Below are positions 4,083 through 5,650 of a DNA stretch of 5,650 nt, in pieces (positions within the stretch are counted from its first letter, which is position 1; the number at the start of each line of letters is the position of its first letter). A model generated the notes under the pieces. That model worked only from the letters and a program-made list of their open reading frames with translations. It searched no databases and had not been told where the DNA came from. This stretch comes from an archaeon (GTDB lineage: Archaea > Nanobdellota > Nanobdellia > Pacearchaeales > GW2011-AR1): positions 1 through 5,650 of the forward strand of contig DAHVOT010000043.1 in the NCBI GenBank assembly GCA_027318675.1. The letters are read 5' to 3'. The translations under genes were made by a program, and so were the position numbers.

Positions 4083-4721
4083 TTACTTTCTCTTTTTTTT
4101 ACTAGCTTTTATTTTCTCTTTTTTCACTTTTCTTTCAACTTTCTTCTTTTTACTCTTTGCTTTTGGCCCTGTGTTTTTCCTTGAAAACAATCCAACTAAT
4201 TTATCATCAAGTTTATCTTCAGGAGGGCTTTTCTTTAGTTTTTGATTTAAAGTACTCCTTCTCAAAATATCTTCAATTTGGTCCGGCAATGTAAGCATAT
4301 TTTTCTTAGCTCTTTTCTCCAAAGCTTCTCTTAACTCTTCATCTAAAAATAAAATAACTGAACTGTTATTTCTAAGATTAACTTCAGCATCTAATTCAAC
4401 ATCTTGTAAATCTTTATTTAACTGCTGATGTTCCTGAATTTCCTGTTGTATTACATTTTTAGTATTTATTGTTGGTTTCTTTACTTGTTTCTCAACAGGT
4501 TTTTTAATTTCTTTATTTGTTTGCTTGCTTTCCTTTTTAGGAGCTTCTTTTTCTTCTCCCAATTCTTTTGTTCTGTCTGCTTCTCCATCTATCCTGTAAA
4601 ATGCTTTAACTATTTCAGATTCAGGCCAGTTTTTTTCAATTAAACTCTGCTTAATAACATCATCTCTGAAACCTCTTTTCCTTGCTTCAAGAATATAATC
4701 TATATATTGTTGTAGTTCCAT
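4083..4721 (-). CDS. GW helical domain + ribbon-helix-helix-like segment + Lys-rich tail protein
   Basis: A 212-aa cytoplasmic protein, last gene of the three-gene operon. Residues 2-44 form the small helical domain with A13, G17, I23, L27, W32, K39 and A40 that is shared with the 3007-3294 membrane protein. Residues 46-95 are a charged Lys/Glu/Gln linker. Residues 119-156 fit a ribbon-helix-helix fold: a strand (SSVILFLDEEL), helix A (REALEKRAKKN), a turn (MLTLPDQ) and helix B (IEDILRRST). Such domains usually dimerise and bind DNA through the strand. The tail (184-212) is almost entirely Lys/Arg and could bind nucleic acid. I infer a DNA-binding or nucleoid-associated role, possibly tied to the membrane through GW-domain partners. 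The start at 4721 lies one base from the preceding stop, with no strong ribosome site, so translation is probably coupled. Confidence 0.75.
   Translation of the reverse strand: MELQQYIDYILEARKRGFRDDVIKQSLIEKNWPESEIVKAFYRIDGEADRTKELGEEKEAPKKESKQTNKEIKKPVEKQVKKPTINTKNVIQQEIQEHQQLNKDLQDVELDAEVNLRNNSSVILFLDEELREALEKRAKKNMLTLPDQIEDILRRSTLNQKLKKSPPEDKLDDKLVGLFSRKNTGPKAKSKKKKVERKVKKEKIKASKKKRK
4093..4124 (+). terminator. Poly-T tracts that can terminate the plus-strand pair
   Basis: T8 (4093-4100), T4 (4107-4110) and T6 (4119-4124) follow the stop at 4081 by 12 bases. They are the complement of Lys codons in the tail of the opposing gene. Archaeal polymerase stops at U-rich tracts, so these probably end the 3435-4081 transcript inside the opposing coding region. 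Confidence 0.45.
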
Positions 4722-4722
4722 T

Positions 4723-5076
4723 TTAATTCTCAGACTTATTTGCTAATCCTTGTGTTATAAACAACAAAGAAAGAAAAATTAAAATTAATGAAGTTGAAGC
4801 TAAAATCCTCTCATTAGTTCTATTATCTATTTTCCATTCAAGATTCTCATTACCATAATTATAAGCAATCATTAATTTAACCTCTGTTGGAGTATTTTCA
4901 TATGAACCATATTCTTCATTTATTAATCGCTTAGTTTCACTTTCAAGAACATTATTTTCAAAAGCAGGAGATACTTTAAATTTAACTAAACTTACCCAGG
5001 TAATTCCAACAATTCCAATTATCAATAAAATCATTCCAATCCATAATTGCACTTTTCCTATTGTTTGTTTTCTCAT
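4723..5076 (-). CDS. Two-transmembrane protein with extracellular loop
   Basis: A 117-aa protein, middle gene of the operon. A basic N-terminus (MRKQTIGK) precedes TM helix 1 (about 11-31). A hydrophilic loop of about 60 residues follows (32-90, with tyrosines, acidic residues and an N-glycosylation sequon NRT at 85-87), then TM helix 2 (about 91-110) and a short polar tail. The positive-inside rule puts both ends in the cytoplasm and the loop outside. I see no catalytic motif and no family I can name. It starts one base after the stop of the holin-like gene and ends one base before the start of the next, so it is tightly co-expressed with both. Confidence 0.75.
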   Translation of the reverse strand: MRKQTIGKVQLWIGMILLIIGIVGITWVSLVKFKVSPAFENNVLESETKRLINEEYGSYENTPTEVKLMIAYNYGNENLEWKIDNRTNERILASTSLILIFLSLLFITQGLANKSEN

Positions 5077-5077
5077 T

Positions 5078-5383
5078 TTATTTCTTGCCTGCCTTTACAC
5101 TTCCAACATAAACCTTCTGCACTGCAAAACTTTTGTAAATTCCTTCAAGTATATCAGTTCCAGCATAACCTGCCAACAAAGACAATCTGTAATCAAAATT
5201 AAATATCAATCCAGTAAAAACTCCTATAATCAATGCAACTCCAACAGTTATTGCATAATATCCCCATAATATTTTTCTTCTCAAAGATAAAGCTTTCAAC
5301 AAACCCACAACCCCTCTTGTTAAACCTCCAACTCCTCCTAAAAGTGCTGGATATAAAATACTTGCAACTTGTTCTGAAACCAT
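5078..5383 (-). CDS. Small multi-TM protein, holin-like
   Basis: A 101-aa membrane protein, first gene of the minus-strand operon. A glycine-rich hydrophobic segment (about 5-30, with YPALLGGVGGLTRGVVGLL) is followed by a basic turn (LRRK), a long TM helix (about 38-60), a short loop (NFDYR) and a third, weaker segment (67-86, with LLAGYAGTDILEGIYKSF), then a basic tail. The size, the GG-x2-R near the start and the AG-x-AG segment at the end recall phage holins of the LydA type. That similarity is from memory and the role is unproven; a non-phage membrane protein is quite possible. I chose the ATG at 5383 because GAGGTGA lies directly before it. The frame also opens at a TTG at 5422 (114 aa), which is less likely. 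Confidence 0.7.
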   Translation of the reverse strand: MVSEQVASILYPALLGGVGGLTRGVVGLLKALSLRRKILWGYYAITVGVALIIGVFTGLIFNFDYRLSLLAGYAGTDILEGIYKSFAVQKVYVGSVKAGKK

Positions 5384-5384
5384 T

Positions 5385-5391
5385 TCACCTC
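5385..5391 (-). promoter_or_regulatory. Strong ribosome binding site deciding the 5383 start
   Basis: On the minus strand this reads GAGGTGA, the best match in the window to the archaeal anti-SD complement. It ends one base before the ATG at 5383, and its GAGG core ends four bases before. The spacing is tight but workable, and it favours this ATG over the TTG at 5422. Confidence 0.6.
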
Positions 5392-5422
5392 TTTTTATCA
5401 AACCCCTCTTGTTTGGGTTCAA

Positions 5423-5439
5423 CCTCTCTTTTATAGAGG
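5423..5439. promoter_or_regulatory. Inverted repeat over the operon promoter (possible operator)
   Basis: CCTCT (5423-5427) and AGAGG (5435-5439) form a symmetric pair separated by seven bases. It covers the TATA-like box of the minus-strand operon, a position suited to a repressor. Five-base arms are short, so chance is not excluded. Confidence 0.25.
5428..5437 (-). promoter_or_regulatory. Minus-strand TATA-like box, proximal, for the three-gene operon
   Basis: On the minus strand it reads TCTATAAAAG. A start about 25 bp downstream, near 5408, would give a leader of roughly 24 bases that includes the ribosome binding site before 5383. Confidence 0.5.
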
Positions 5440-5447
5440 ATATTACA

Positions 5448-5456
5448 TTTTATAAA
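5448..5456 (-). promoter_or_regulatory. Minus-strand TATA box, distal alternative
   Basis: It reads TTTATAAAA on the minus strand, closer to consensus than the proximal box. It predicts a start near 5427 and a leader of about 43 bases for the ATG at 5383, or about five bases for a TTG start at 5422. Confidence 0.4.
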
Positions 5457-5650
5457 TATATTTGTGTATAGATTTATACAATTTTCTAGTTTAATTATTA
5501 GTTAACAGATATTTTTACAGTTAGTTTAATGATAAATGTTGTATTCTAGATAACTTAAGGTTTGAGAAAGTTGTTATCATTGATTCAAAATGTCTTGTTT
5601 TACATTAAACTACTTACTGTTAATATTTGCAAAAGAATATGATATATTAA
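5457..5650. other. Gene-free AT-rich end of the window
   Basis: I see no supported gene here on either strand. There are short inverted repeats: TAGTTTAATG (5522-5531) with CATTAAACTA (5603-5612), AATGATAA (5528-5535) with TTATCATT (5574-5581), and GATAAC (5549-5554) with GTTATC (5573-5578). None forms a convincing RNA or terminator. An ATG at 5590 opens a frame that runs off the edge but has no TATA box or ribosome site. Confidence 0.4.

Noticed and set aside
4428..4643. Plus-strand Phe/Leu-rich frame opposite the Lys-rich linker
   Set aside because: It arises from Lys/Glu codons read on the opposite strand and has no promoter or ribosome site.
5384..5422. TTG start adding 13 residues to the holin-like protein
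   Set aside because: A GAGGTGA site directly precedes the ATG at 5383; the extension contains it as codons. A leader-poor transcript from the distal TATA box keeps this alternative barely alive.
5522..5612. Inverted repeats as a structured RNA or replication origin
   Set aside because: The pairs are short, AT-rich and partly overlapping in mutually exclusive ways; no GC-rich stem or known RNA motif was found.
5590..5650. Possible start of another gene running off the right edge
   Set aside because: There is no TATA box about 25 bp upstream and no ribosome site; 20 open codons in this DNA are expected by chance.

Overview
The window looks like a piece of an AT-rich archaeal genome, most likely a DPANN lineage of the Woesearchaeota/Pacearchaeota kind. 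The evidence is threefold. First, archaeal TATA boxes (TTTATAAA-type) lie about 25 bp before several start codons with no room for a leader. Second, genes that need a leader carry GAGGTGA-type ribosome binding sites. Third, the protein modules are ones I associate with these archaea: 'DSDGG' cysteine repeats in exported proteins and the small helical 'A..G.....I...L....W......KA' domain. No rRNA, tRNA, transposase, integrase or CRISPR array was seen. The taxonomic call is an inference from style, not from a marker gene.

Left part (1-825): two adjacent, related, extremely cysteine-rich small proteins, the first cut by the window edge. They share a nearly identical block and then diverge. A leaderless 79-aa acidic helical protein of unknown function follows. 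Middle (846-2593): a leaderless 558-aa exported protein with a signal peptide, four DSDGG/GC..G.C cysteine modules, an inserted beta-rich domain, a sequon-rich N/Q/T/K linker and a cysteine-rich C-terminal cap. It is probably a surface protein.

Right part: an unknown 102-aa leaderless gene (2691-2999) converges on a minus-strand single-TM protein (3007-3294) that carries the GW helical domain. A divergent promoter region (3295-3434) then drives a plus-strand pair: a lipoprotein-like protein with a DxDxDG calcium loop, and a 67-aa charged protein. That pair runs head-on, with 1 bp between stop codons, into a compact three-gene minus-strand operon (5383 down to 4083). In transcription order the operon encodes a holin-like small membrane protein, a two-TM protein with an external loop, and a cytoplasmic protein joining the GW helical domain, a probable ribbon-helix-helix segment and a lysine-rich tail. 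Those lysine codons read as long T-tracts on the opposite strand, right where plus-strand transcription should end. The last ~190 bp hold no supported gene.

The most intriguing item is the tandem cysteine-rich pair. Each may be a metal-binding protein or a ribosomally made peptide precursor with a helical leader. No maturation enzyme or exporter is visible in this window, so neither reading is proven.
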